NCBI GenBank assembly: GCA_944474755.1
Contig: OX104117.1
Coordinates: forward strand, 64,595,522-64,659,521
Direction: 5' to 3'
DNA length: 64,000 bases
Source of the DNA: Limnoperna fortunei
Lineage: Eukaryota; Mollusca; Bivalvia; Mytilida; Modiolidae
Part shown: positions 50,395 to 61,800 of the stretch, one piece after another
Layout of the letters: the number at the start of each line of letters is the position of its first letter
Position numbering within the stretch: the stretch's first letter is position 1
Made by a program: the position numbers and the translations under genes
Notes under the pieces: generated by a model
Database searches by the model: none
The model's input: the letters and a program-made list of their open reading frames with translations, nothing else
Told to the model about the DNA's origin: nothing

Positions 50395-52540
50395 GGGGGA
50401 GGTTGTATCATCGTCCTTCTCGTTTTTTTCTGTTTTGTTATACGTTCCCTTCCCTTGCTGTCGTCTTGTATATAATGTCGACCCTCGTCATTTTGTAATC
50501 TCGTATTATCGCCCCTGTTTGTTATCTTTTCGTAACATCATCCCTCTCATGTTGCCTGTCTTCTCAAACTGTTCTTAACCAGTTTGTCTCCGGCCCTTTG
50601 TTGTCTGCCTGATATACTGGCCCTCTGTTGTTACTTTTCTTGAAATGTCTTCTATCTTTTGTTTTCTTCCTTTCATGCCATGAATTCGCATGAATAGTAG
50701 TAGCCTCAACGAACCCCGTTTTTTTAAGAAATCTCGTTCATACTCCCAACTGTACCTGTGAATCCATTTTATTTTACATTATATTAAATTTTAACATTAT
50801 TCAAATTGTCATTTTAGTGTAATATAATCGATTTTTTCATGCTCCACTTATTCCAGACAATATGTGCAATTTATATTAGTTACATCTCTCTAATGAACGA
50901 ATTTTAATAAGCATGACGATTTTTTCCGAATCCTTTTGTATAAATGTTATACTTGCTTAAACTGAACAGTTTTGTGACGTAATAGTATATTTATTCAATA
51001 ACCCTGTGTTCATGTAAATACCGTTCATTCTGTGTTGTCTCCATGTAATACTATACTCTGTGTTGTAGTCTTGAAAATGCCGTTCCTTCTGTGTTGTCTT
51101 CGGGTAATACTACCCGTGTTGTAGTCTTATAAATGCCGTCCCCTCTGTGTTGTCTCCGTGTAATACTACCCTGTGTTATAGTCGTGTAAATACAGTCCCT
51201 TTTGTGTTGTCTCCGGGTAATACTACCCCGTGTTGTGGTCTTATAAATGCCGTCCCCTCTGTGTTGTCTCCGTGTAATACTACCCTGTGTTATAGTCGTG
51301 TAAATACAGTCCCTTCTGTGTTGTCTCCGGGTAATACTACCTTGTGTTGTAGTCGTGTAAATACAGTCCCTTCTGTGTTGTCTCCGGGTAATACTACCCC
51401 GTGTTGTAGTCTTATAAATGTCGTCCCCTCTGTGTTGTCTCCGTGTAATACTATACCCTGTGTTATAGTCGTGTAAATACAGTCCCTTCTGTGTTGTCTC
51501 CGTGTAATACTACCTTATGTTGTAGTCGTGTAAATACAGTCCCTTCTGTGTTGTCTCCGGGTAATACTACCCCGTGTTGTAGTCTTATAAATACCGTCCC
51601 ATCTGTGTTGTCTCCATTATATACTATACCCTGTGTTATAGTCGTGTAAAAACAGTCCCTTCTGTGTTGTCTCCGTGTAATACTACCTTGTGTTGTAGTC
51701 GTGTAAATACAGTCCCTTCTGTGTTGTCTCCGTGTAATACTACCCATGTGTTGTAGTCGTGTAAATACAGTCCCTTCTGTGTTGTCTCCGTGTAATACTA
51801 CCTTGCGTTGTAGTCGTGTAAATACAGTCCCTTCTGTGTTGTCTCCGTGTAATACTACCTTGTGTTGTAGTGGTGTAAATACAGTCCCTTCTGTGTTGTC
51901 TCCGTGTAATACTACCCTGTGTTGTAGTCGTGTAAATACAGTCCCTTCTGTGTTGTCTCCGTGTAATACTACCTTGTGTTGTAGTCGTGTAAATACAGTC
52001 CCTTCTGTGTTGTCTCCGTGTAATACTACCCTGTGTTGTAGTCGTGTAAATACAGTCCCTTCTGTGTTGTCTCCGTGTAATACTACCTTGTGTTGTAGTC
52101 GTGTAAATACAGTCCCTTCTGTGTTGTCTCCGTGTAATACTACCTTGTGTTGTAGTCGTGTAAATACAGTCCCTTCTGTGTTGTCTCCGTGTAATACTAC
52201 CCTGTGTTGTAGTCGTGTAAATACAGTCCCTTCTGTGTTGTCTCCGTGTAATACTACCCTGTGTTGTAGTCTTATAAATTCCGTCCCCTCTGTGTTGTCT
52301 CCGTGCAATACTATACCCTGTGTTATAGTCGTGTAAATACAGTCCATTCTGTGTTGTTTTCTGTAATAACGTCACTACCCAGGTTGTATTCCACAATACT
52401 GTCACTCCCCATTGTTGTCTTTCTGTTTGTTTTTCCTTGTAATTCTGTCACTTCTGAGTTACTTTCCTGTAAATCTTGTGATATCGTCACTGGATCGTTG
52501 TCTTCTTGTTAAACTGTCCTCATGTTGAATTTCTTGTAAT
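50395..52540. repeat. 57-bp minisatellite with degenerate flanks
   Basis: The homogenised core at about 51060-52370 repeats a 57-bp unit of the type GTGTAAATACAGTCCCTTCT, GTGTTGTCTCCGTGTAATAC, TACCTTGTGTTGTAGTC, with more than twenty copies. Outer flanks show older, looser versions. The 57-bp period keeps one frame open, giving long repetitive ORFs on both strands (for example 51463-52347 minus and 51746-52336 plus); these are unlikely to be genes. Confidence 0.95.
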
Positions 52541-53314
52541 GGGAGTTTGTTCATTCACAGTAGAATGTTAGGGATGCGCGCAATGAAGATGGTCGGAGTC
52601 ATGTGACAAGTGCAGGTTCTCATGTACATATAAGTACATTGTTTCTTTAAGTTGACGACTATTCAACGGTATGAATAGATGAGATTAACACAAAGGAAAA
52701 AATTACTAAAATAGAATAAACATATTTCCAATGTATGTCTACTTGTAATGTGTTTTAAACTGAACCAATGAGCTTGTAAATGTCAAGGAATTCCTTAGAA
52801 TACAGTGCAAGGGAAGACACAAATTGTTAAGGTGTTGAACAGTCGGTATTGGTGGCTATGACTGGCGTGTGGCAGAAAGTCTTAATGTGTAGGGTCTTAA
52901 GTATAGTTTTGGATTTATGGCATCTAGCTTGTTTGTGGTCCTGTAGAAAATTGGTTATTTTGCTATATTTCTGTTTCTATTGAGGTAGTAGGCCGAATTT
53001 TACTGCCGTAATAATCCGATTTTAGTTTTGTGATTTGTGGATTAACATCACAAAAAAATTATTCGTTCTACAAGGTTAGGCATCAGAAGGTGTTCCAACA
53101 TAGAACTAACACGTTATGGTATCTGCCTGTTATATACCTCGATGCTCTATGTTGTTCTTTTTCTACTTATTGTATTTGTGTTTAGTGTGAGTTACTTGTT
53201 ATAAACGCTATACCTTCAGTTTAGTTTTTATTTTGTAAGTTTCTTCTCAAGAATCCAAGTAACTTTTGTGTCTTTGATTTCACATTGTCAATATGAAGAT
53301 TCCATGTCAGGTTG
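52541..53314. other. Intergenic, nothing recognised
   Basis: No gene or named repeat seen. Confidence 0.45.
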
Positions 53315-53380
53315 GATGTACTTGACTTAGTGGAGTTTTTAACTTCCTACACCGACAACCTAAATGCCGTTGGTCGGACA
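53315..53380 (+). repeat. Dispersed repeat fragment
   Basis: Inverted partner of 41545-41608, sharing CCTACACCGACAACC and GGTCGGACAG. Confidence 0.7.
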
Positions 53381-53717
53381 GAGATCTGTTTTCATGAAAT
53401 ATTCCTTTATTTGTTTGGTTTATTCCAGAAAACGTGTCTGAGTACATGTAGGTCACTGTCAGTAGTGTTGTCCAATCGGTTGTTGCTAAAATACGGAATC
53501 TGAAAACGGATCAGACAGACGGAAAATGAAAAAAATATTGTTGCATGTTACTTGTAATCCCTTTTCTTTCATTAAAAAATACTTCATCACATACACACGC
53601 GTGAAATCAAGGTGATGCGCTTTTTAAGAATAGCACCAACTGAGAGTAAAGCGGAAAAATGCATGTAAATATATACTCGTCTCTACATCTTATTTATGTA
53701 TGCGTGTTTTCAACGAA

Positions 53718-53821
53718 GGTAGCCGACGAGCACACCCTGCCTGCAATCAGACTCGAACCCGCAACCTAAGTGTTGATTAATAGTAGATGAGCTACCTCAA
53801 CCACTCCGCAACCGAGGCCCT
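53718..53821 (-). mobile_element. SINE tRNA-like head
   Basis: Plus strand AGACTCGAACCCGCAACCTA is a reversed B box (GGTTCGAGTCT type) and CCGCAACCGAGGCCC is the reversed start of the head. Confidence 0.75.
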
Positions 53822-54979
53822 CTTTGGAACAGGAACAAATGTGATCATATACTATAATGTACAGTGTACAACTGAACAAATTGTATTTCTCATGCAGGAC
53901 TATACAAATACATCTGTTTTAAGCTAGTCAAATTCTGTTAAATGGGACCTGCAAAACTGAGTGAAGAGATGGCCGAACACGTTTCTACAGACGCCTGAAT
54001 AAAAGATTTGCAAGGAAATGCGTCCTTGATGTCGACAAGAGGGTTGCATATCCAACCAGCTAAAAACGGGTATTACTAGTATATACATTCTAACATGTTA
54101 GTGAAATACAAATTTTAATAAACCAGTCTGCAAATTTCATTTGCATTGTAGTGCTTTAATATAAAACTAAAAATAAAATGTTTACTGTTTGGCGATGACC
54201 CCTGGGCTGATTATCTAAAGCTGTACAACAGTACAAGAAACAAATGAAAAGGTCTCAGGGTCACAATGAATATGGTTGTTATATATGTGCTTGCAAGTGT
54301 TGTGTATATATGTGTGCGGGTGGGTGTGTGTGCTGTCGTTTTGAATATGTAATTGGTATTTTCTTCATATTTTTTGTTTTACGAATATTTTATTATATAT
54401 TTAATGCTGTTTCATGTATAAACAATGTATAAATTGGGGAGCGGAAGTTGAAATAACTTGTGTTCAACCTAATTGCATATTTTGAAATAAAATATGTTTT
54501 ATATAATCTATATATTTAAAATTATACTTTTTCATTCGTTGTGTTTCTTCATTTTTAAAAGCTTTAAACTTTCGTTTATTGATTGATACCGATTTCATGA
54601 TCATCTTCTTTCAAGGTAGGCGTTTCATCTGATACGATAAATGTATTACGCATATTATATGAGTTTGAATTTGGCATTATTTTTATATAAAAGTAAATCG
54701 ATAATGAAATGTTTTAATTCATGACTTCTTATATGTCAATGGCACGTTTTTCTTTTAATAATAGTCCATATTACAGTACTTGTACCGATCAATACTTTTC
54801 TTGAATGTAGGTGGCCATCTTTTTGCTCAATATTATTGACGAATACTGCTCATCTTTATTGAGACTTATTTCTATGTTCATATCAAACTGGCTCCAAAAT
54901 ATATGCAGAAGAGGAAATAAATTTAAGTCTAGCCAGAGTTTCTACAACACATGATCCGTAAGACACAAGTGGGCAGACA
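53822..54979. other. Intergenic, nothing recognised
   Basis: AT-rich. A cysteine-rich ORF at 54244-54432 comes from TGTGTG-type simple sequence. Confidence 0.45.
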
Positions 54980-57115
54980 TTATATGCTTTCTTCTTCAAG
55001 TGGTGTTGTGCCACTTTCATTGACTTGTGGGAGGTTAACGGTAGCCCTGAACTGCCCTAATAGCTTTCGCGACATTGGTGGGCTAGGGATCCTCACTGGG
55101 GATTTGTATCTATCGTCAGTGGTGGGCTTGTTATCATCGCTTCGGGTTGGTTTATATCATCAGCATTGGGATAGTGATCTTCACGGCGGATTGGTATCCC
55201 TCGTTAATAGTGCGCTAGTGATCTTTACTGCGTAAATGGTTTCTCTTGTTAGTAGTTTGACAGTGTTCTTCGCTGCGAATTGGTATCCCTGGTTAATAGT
55301 TGTCTAGTGATCTTTACTGCGTATTAGTATATCTTGTTAGTAGTTTGACAGTGTTCCTCGCTGCGGATTGGTATCACTCGTTAATAGTTGTCTAGTGATC
55401 TTTACTGCGTATTAGCATCTCCTGTCAGTAGTTGGTAAGTGATCTTCGCTTCAGTTTGGTTTCTAGCGCTAATAGTGGGCTAGGGATATTTGCTGTTGAT
55501 TGATATCTATCGTTAGTGGTAAGCCCGGCCCGGTCACACAGCCTTTCGCGTCTGTATAGCGGGTAAAATTTCGCGATTTTTTTTTTGCCCGCCGTTGCCC
55601 GTGGTGGAACATGTGCAAAATTGGCTTACCCGCGGTTTACCCGTGGTATGCCCGCGGAACAGACGCCGGCGACTGTTCCGCGTCCTTATCGCGGGTGAAG
55701 CGCGGCGGTACTGCGGCCTACCACGAAGTCCGTGCTTACACGCGGTACAGACGCGGAACAAACGTGCTATGACCGTGCTCCACCCGCGACTACCCGCTAA
55801 AATTTCGCGTCCTACCGCGTGTAACCACGTCTTAACCGCGGCCGTAGCACGTCCTGGCACGTTCGTTCCGCGTCTAAATTTTTAGGCAGCCCAAACCTTT
55901 TTCACGCAGCCAACCGCGTGTGAATTTCTTATCGCGTGTAACGACGGGTAACGTATGGCTGTGTCGCGTCTTTATCGCGACCTCAAAGCGTCCAACAGCG
56001 TCTGCTTCACGGGCAGACATTTTTGGCCGTGATTCGGCCGCAATACGCCCGTGGAGGCTGTGTGACCGGGCCTTAAGGATTGGTATCTCTGGTCAGTGTT
56101 GAGATCGTTAATGATCTTCGCTGGGAATTGATATCTATCGTTAGTGGTAAGCAGGTAATCTTAGGATTGGTATTTCTGGTCAGTGTTGGGATCGTTAATG
56201 GTGTTTGCTGATCATTGATATCTATCGTTAGTGGTAAGCAGGTAGTGTTCAGATTGGTATCTCTAGTCAGTGTTGCAATCGTTAATGATCTTTGCTGGGA
56301 ATCGATATCTATCGTTAGTGGTAAGCAGGTAATCTTAGGATTGGTATCTCTAGTCAGTGTTGGGATCGTTAATGATCTTTGCTGGGAATTGATATCTATC
56401 GTTAGTGGTAAGCAGGTAATCTTAGGAGTGGTATCTCTGGTCAGTGCTGGTATCGTTAATGATCTTTGCTGGGTATTGATATCTATCGTTAGTGGTAAGC
56501 AGGTAATCTTAGGATTGGTATCTCTGGTCAGTGTTTGGATCGTTAATGATCTTTGCTGGGCATTGATATCTATCGTTAGTGTTAAGCAGGTAGTGTTCAG
56601 ATTGGTATCTCTAGTCAATGCCGGGATAGTTCATGATCCTTGTTTGCGCGGAATGATATCTTTCGTTAGTGGTAAGCAGGTAGTGTTCAGATTGGTATCT
56701 CTAGTCAGTGCTGGTATCGTTAATGATCTTTGCTGGGCATTGATATCTATCGTTAGTGGTAAGCAGGTAATCTTAGGATTGGTATCTCTGGTCAGTGTTG
56801 GAATCGTTAATGATCTTTGCTGGGAATTGATATCAATCTTTAGTGGTAAGCAGGTAGTGTTCAGATTGGTATCTCTAGTCAGTGCTGGTATCGTTAATGA
56901 TATTTGCTGGGCATTGATATCTATCGTTAGTGGTAAGCAGGTAATCTTAGGATTGGTATCTCTGGTCAGTGTTTGGATCGTTAATAATCTTTGCTGGGCA
57001 TTGAAATCTATCGTTAGTGTTAAGCAGGTAGTGTTCAGATTGGTATCTCTAGTCAATGCTGGGATAGTTCATGATCTTTGTTTGCGGAATGATATCTTTC
57101 GTTAGTGGTAAGCTG
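54980..57115. repeat. 87-bp minisatellite, degenerate left part, homogenised right part
   Basis: The right part (56075-57110) has about twelve 87-bp units of the type TTGGTATCTCTAGTCAGTGT ... TATCGTTAGTGGTAAGCAGG. Two unit variants alternate, one ending TAATCTTAGGA and the other TAGTGTTCAGA, giving a higher-order pattern. The left part (54980-55520) is an older version. The 87-bp period keeps frames open on both strands (296 and 181 codons); I do not treat these as genes. A TIR element interrupts the array at 55527-56072. Confidence 0.93.
55527..56072. mobile_element. GC-rich non-autonomous element with 17-bp TIRs
   Basis: Left end GGCCCGGTCACACAGCC (55527-55543) and right end GGCTGTGTGACCGGGCC (56056-56072) are perfect inverted repeats. 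The 546-bp body is rich in CGCG and contrasts with its AT-rich surroundings. TAAG or TTAAG occurs on both sides and may be the target duplication. No transposase; an internal 108-codon ORF on the minus strand is not recognised. Confidence 0.85.
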
Positions 57116-57164
57116 GTCAGCTTCTACAAATTGGTTCATGTACAATTATTATTATTATTATTAT

Positions 57165-57436
57165 AGATTATTTACTTTTTTTGAAACGAGATGCATTTTC
57201 TCGTCGTATCTCATCGAAGGGCGACAGCCCTGAGATGAGATGAAGAGGAAGTGCATCGAGTTTCAAAAAACGTAAATAATCTGTTTATCGCTGTTTTGTA
57301 ACATTGTGACGTCACAGTGTTTACATAACGACGTCTTGACAGCGAGCTGAGATGGGCCCATCCCACGCTAGTAGAGTGAGATGGAATAATATCGTACACA
57401 ACGATCAAAGGAAAATACTGCAAAATAGCGATAATT
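57165..57436. mobile_element. Fold-back element before LINE
   Basis: AGATTATTTACTTTTTTTGA and ACGAGATGCA pair with TGCATCGAGTTTCAAAAAAC and GTAAATAATCT at 57251-57282. A further pair, TTATCGCTGTTTTG / CAAAATAGCGATAA, spans 57283-57436. Confidence 0.65.
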
Positions 57437-57594
57437 ATTATTAACAATATTTGTATAGCGCATTAACTAATTACAAATTACTCTAAGTGATTTACATGCA
57501 TTAAAATACAAAACATATACATACATACATGATAAATAGACTTAAATTGATAAGTAAAAATTACTTCAGGAAAAAAATGCATAATTTCTTTAAC

Positions 57595-60560
57595 AGTCAT
57601 GCAATCCAGACTTGATATTTGGTACTGAAACTTGGCTCAACAAAGACATCTCACCATATGAGTACATTTCACCATCAAAATTTACCATACACGATAAATG
57701 TAGAGAAGACGGTTATGGAGGCGTTCTCATTGCAATCTCAAATAAAATCACATCCTCCAAAGTACAAACTGAAACAACCAACTGTGAAATTGTTTGGGCA
57801 AAAATAACATCATCAGACAACAAAACCACATATGTAGGCACTTACTACCGTCCACCATCAGATAAAGGCGAATCTTTAAAACAACTCAATGACTCACTCC
57901 AAAATGTATGCAAAAACACAAATGCAAACATCTGGCTAAGTGGAGATTTCAATCTAGGTCACATTAACTGGAGTATCCCATCAGTAACACCAGGCAAACC
58001 AGACCAAGACCTACACAACCAATTATTAGACATCCTAAATGACAACAATCTAACACAAGTTGTAGACAAAAAGACAAGAAATGATCGAACCTTAGACCTA
58101 CTCTGTATGTCAAATCCATCTCATATCAACAGAATCGAAACCCTTCCACCGGTGGGTCACAGCGACCATGACATTATTTTCAGTGAAATAAACTTTAAAA
58201 TGCCAAACACAAACCAAATACCACACAAGGTTGTTATATACAAAAAGGCAAACTGGAAAGAAATTGAAAAAGACCTAAACAACACTTACAAACATCTGAA
58301 AGAAAATCAAACAAACATGACAATAGACGAACTGTGGTCAAAATTCAAAAATGACACACTAGAAACAATTGACAAACATATCCCTAAAAAGACGCTCGGG
58401 AAAAAGTCTAAACTACCATGGCTAAATAGAGATCTAAAAAGGCTAATCAAAAAGAAAAACAAACTCTACAATAAGAAGAAGAAAAACCCTACATATACAG
58501 CTGGATACAAAAAGGTTAAAACAAAATTACAAAAAGAAATGAGAAATGCCTATTGGACATACGTAGAAAATGTAATATTTGATACAGAAATAAAAGAACC
58601 TGACAACATCAAATACAAGAAACAGCCAAAAAATCTTTTCACTTTTATTAAAAGCCAGAAAAATGAAAACACCGGCATTGCACCATTAAGGAGTGAAGGA
58701 GTTCTTCATACAAACCCTGAAGACAAAGCAAATATACTGAACAAGCAATTCCAATCTGCTTTCACATCAGAATCTGACACGACCATACCAAATAAAGGGC
58801 ACAGTACACACCCCAAAATGAACGCTTTTAAGATCTACCGAGAAGGAGTTCATAAACTATTAAAAAATATAAACCCTAAGAAAGCCACTGGACCTGATAA
58901 CATCGCAGGTATGATACTTAAAGAAAACATTGACATCTGTACAGACATTCTTACCATTATTTACAATAAATCACTAGAACAAGAAAAAGTACCTTCAGAC
59001 TGGAACCATGCAAATGTGACACCCGTGTTTAAAAAAGGGGACAAACATCACCCGGGAAACTATAGACCAATTTCCTTAACTTGTATCGCATGTAAGATCA
59101 TGGAACACATCCTTGCCAGCAACATGATGAACCACCTCGAAACAAATAAAATACTATATGATCTTCAGCACGGCTTCAGGGCAAACAGATCTTGCGAATC
59201 CCAAGTTCTATCTCTGGTCCACGAACTCACAGAAAATAACAACAAAAACATTCAAACCGACCTGATAATAATGGATTTCGCAAAAGCCTTCGACAAAGTT
59301 CCACACAAACGACTAATATACAAACTTAAATATTTTGGCATAAATGAACAAACAACAAACTGGATCAAATCTTTCTTATCAAACAGAACTCAAACTGTAC
59401 TTTTAGAAAATTCAACATCTTCAAAAATTCCTGTTACATCTGGCGTACCCCAGGGCACTGTACTAGGTCCAATACTTTTCCTAATTTACATTAACGATCT
59501 CCCAGAATACCTAAAACACAGCAAAATCAGACTCTTTGCAGATGACAGCATCATTTATAGAAATATCACATCTCAAAACGACTGTCTAAAACTACAAGAG
59601 GACCTTGAAGCCGCTATTAAATGGAAACATGACTGGCTTATGCAATTCCACCCAGACAAATGTAACATCATGCGAATAACAACAAAGAAAAAGCCAACTC
59701 ACTTCTACTACAACATGTCCGGCCATATTCTAGAAACTGTACAAACTGCAAAATATCTTGGCATAACACTATCATCAGATCTAAAATGGAATGCACACAT
59801 ACAACAAACTGCAGCAAAAGCCAACAAAACATTAGCATTTGTAAAACGAAACCTTAAGGTCAAATCAACAACCATCAAAGAACGTGCTTATCAGTCACTA
59901 GTTCGACCAAAACTTGAATACTGCTGCACTGTCTGGGACCCACATACGACTGAAAACATAAACTCACTAGAACGTATACAACGAAGAGCAGCTAGATATG
60001 TCTGTCACAGATACCATAATACCAGTAGTGTGACAGACATGATGACACAACTAAATTGGCCAACCTTACAAGAACGAAGAATTAAAACTAGACTGCAAAT
60101 GTTTCATAAGATCATACACCATCAGGTTGAAATCCCAGCAGAAAACATCTTAATAAAAAGCCAGGCTAAAACCAGATCCACCCATGAACATACATATAGA
60201 CAACTATCGTGCAACAAAGACAGCTACAAATTTTCCCTTTTCTGCCAAACAATTAAAGATTGGAACAAACTACCATCAACAATTGCAAACATAAATTCCA
60301 CTGACAGCTTCAAGGAAGCACTTACTCACCAAGTCCTCCTTGATACATACCCTCACCTTAAATAGTAATTACATGTTTTTATCTTATAGTAAATCTAAAA
60401 AAAAATGTAAAATTTAAATAAATAAATAATATAATAAAAAAAAAAATTGTAAATACAAAAATCTATTTCAAAAAATGAAACGAAACTCTTTCAGCATGCG
60501 CCGGAACGTAATCCTCAACTAGTTGATGGTGTTTCTGTACTAGAGAAGAAGAAGAAGATT
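57595..60560 (+). mobile_element. 5'-truncated Jockey-superfamily-like LINE with open ORF2
   Basis: Non-LTR retrotransposon with one long open frame (57612-60365), then an A-rich 3' UTR and a GAAGAAGAAGAAG tail near 60543-60557. The first part of the endonuclease is missing (the frame is closed by TAA just upstream), so this is a truncated insertion, but the retained ORF is uninterrupted, which suggests a recent event. Confidence 0.88.
57612..60365 (+). CDS. LINE ORF2: AP-endonuclease (partial) and reverse transcriptase
   Basis: 917 codons with no stop; the frame can be read a few codons further upstream (CNPDLIFGTETWL), so the true N terminus is lost. Endonuclease: GTETWLN at 4-10, YYRPPSD at 78-84, GDFNLG at 111-116 and HSDHD at 183-187. 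RT: NYRPISLTCIACKIME at 483-498, motif A IIMDFAKAFDK at 552-562, motif B SGVPQGTVLGP at 610-620, motif C FADD at 642-645. The C-terminal region has RIQRRAARYV and DWNKLPSTIANINSTDSFKE, usual for Jockey/CR1/L2-type elements. RT catalytic residues are intact. Target-primed reverse transcription is the known mode of the family. The clade is inferred from motif style only. Confidence 0.9.
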   Translation: MIFGTETWLNKDISPYEYISPSKFTIHDKCREDGYGGVLIAISNKITSSKVQTETTNCEIVWAKITSSDNKTTYVGTYYRPPSDKGESLKQLNDSLQNVCKNTNANIWLSGDFNLGHINWSIPSVTPGKPDQDLHNQLLDILNDNNLTQVVDKKTRNDRTLDLLCMSNPSHINRIETLPPVGHSDHDIIFSEINFKMPNTNQIPHKVVIYKKANWKEIEKDLNNTYKHLKENQTNMTIDELWSKFKNDTLETIDKHIPKKTLGKKSKLPWLNRDLKRLIKKKNKLYNKKKKNPTYTAGYKKVKTKLQKEMRNAYWTYVENVIFDTEIKEPDNIKYKKQPKNLFTFIKSQKNENTGIAPLRSEGVLHTNPEDKANILNKQFQSAFTSESDTTIPNKGHSTHPKMNAFKIYREGVHKLLKNINPKKATGPDNIAGMILKENIDICTDILTIIYNKSLEQEKVPSDWNHANVTPVFKKGDKHHPGNYRPISLTCIACKIMEHILASNMMNHLETNKILYDLQHGFRANRSCESQVLSLVHELTENNNKNIQTDLIIMDFAKAFDKVPHKRLIYKLKYFGINEQTTNWIKSFLSNRTQTVLLENSTSSKIPVTSGVPQGTVLGPILFLIYINDLPEYLKHSKIRLFADDSIIYRNITSQNDCLKLQEDLEAAIKWKHDWLMQFHPDKCNIMRITTKKKPTHFYYNMSGHILETVQTAKYLGITLSSDLKWNAHIQQTAAKANKTLAFVKRNLKVKSTTIKERAYQSLVRPKLEYCCTVWDPHTTENINSLERIQRRAARYVCHRYHNTSSVTDMMTQLNWPTLQERRIKTRLQMFHKIIHHQVEIPAENILIKSQAKTRSTHEHTYRQLSCNKDSYKFSLFCQTIKDWNKLPSTIANINSTDSFKEALTHQVLLDTYPHLK

Positions 60561-60740
60561 TAAAATTTACTCGAATGCTATAGAACTTAATAAATAAAAG
60601 TTAAAAGCAAAATTATAAAACATTTGTAACGATTCTAAGATAAAGTACTGAACTAGTTAATAAGATATTAACAGATAAAAGTTACCTTGCGTGACAAAAT
60701 ACCAAAGGCCATTAAAATATCCACCAACAAAGATAATTAT

Positions 60741-60927
60741 AGGATAATTAATTGGGCGGAGTGAATATCCAAAATATGATCACGAGTGCCGCATAACGCA
60801 TCTGATTAAACGAGTGAGCGGAACAAGTTCCGCGAACCAAGTTCCGCGCACGAGTTTAATCTGATGCTTTATGCGGCACGAGTGATCATATTTTGGATAT
60901 TCACGATGCCCAATTGATTATCCTATT
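60741..60927. mobile_element. Palindromic MITE (fold-back), copy 2
   Basis: Same family as 23246-23415: AGGATAATTAATTGGGCGGA, GTGAATATCCAAAATATGAT and its complement ATCATATTTTGGATATTCAC, ending GCCCAATTGATTATCCTAT. Confidence 0.88.
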
Positions 60928-61253
60928 TATTATATAGATCAAAATTGTTTTCGTAAAATTTTAATGCTTTATCCTTAATTTTATGAACGGCGGATGAATA
61001 TCTGTGTAGTACAAAACCAACTGACATTTTTGGCGGGAAAAAACCCGAGAGTGAAGATAAACGATAATTTTCACATGTCATTTACCGTGATTTCTGTCAC
61101 TCGGAAAATTCGATATTTCATCTCTATCTATATAATAAAAAGCAATTAATATCATAAAACTTTAAGAGGAAAAAACTGCAGAGGTTCATAATAAAAACAA
61201 ATACCAATGAATAAAAAAAATTTAAGAAGATATAATGTTCGTTAACATAAAAC

Positions 61254-61463
61254 TCATAAAAAATCATGGTATGCCAATCTAAATAAATAAGTCTTCAAAT
61301 TAGATTTAAAAATATCAACACTGTCCAAGATTCTCAAATCAAGGGGTAGATTGTTCCAAAAAGTTGCAGCTGCCATGTCAAATCTCCTCGGACCGTATGT
61401 CTTAGTTTTTACTCTTGGCACATGAAGTTGGGTGGTGTTTTCTGAACGTAATGATCTAGCATA
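61254..61463 (-). pseudogene. LINE RT-ORF C-terminal remnant
   Basis: Minus strand translates as ARSLRSENTTQLHVPRVKTK, TYGPRRFDMAAATFWNNLPL and SVDIFKSNLKTYLF before a TGA at 61256-61254. The pattern (xxxRF...AA..WNxLPxxxR...S...FKxxLKTxLF) is the tail of LINE ORF2 proteins. It differs from the LINE at 57595, so it is a second element truncated hard at its 5' side. Confidence 0.8.
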
Positions 61464-61800
61464 AAAGGATTAGTATCTCTAATCAATGTCTAATGATCTT
61501 CACTGTGGATTAATATTTATCTTAGAAATGGGCCAGTGATGAGAGCAGCTGATTTGTCTATCGTCAGAAGTGGGATAGGGATCTGAACTGCGAATTTTTA
61601 TCGCTCTCATCAGTATTGGGATCCTCATCTTCACTGCGGATTGATATGTATCGTCATTGTACAACGGCTGATTTGTTAACAGTAGTGGGATAGTGATTGG
61701 TATCTCTTATTCAGTGGGGGAATAGTGATCTGCACGTCGGATTGTTTATCTCACGTCCAGTTGTGAGGTATTGATCTGCACGGAGGATTGGTATCGTCCG
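61464..61800. repeat. Degenerate remainder of the 87-bp-type satellite
   Basis: GGATTAGTATCTCTAATCAA, TGATCTTCACTGTGGATTAA, CGTCAGAAGTGGGATAGGGA and similar phrases match the old left part at 54980-55520. The array therefore seems to resume after the block of insertions at 57120-61463. Confidence 0.65.

Noticed and set aside
51463..52405. Long ORFs of 294, 221 and 196 codons on both strands
   Set aside because: They are translations of a 57-bp minisatellite; the period is a multiple of three, so one frame stays open on both strands. No protein domain or normal composition.
55534..55885. ORFs of 108 and 96 codons on opposite strands
   Set aside because: Inside a GC-rich TIR element with CGCG-rich sequence; stops are rare because of base composition, and no domain is seen.
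56073..57105. ORFs of 296, 181 and 141 codons
   Set aside because: By-products of the 87-bp minisatellite.
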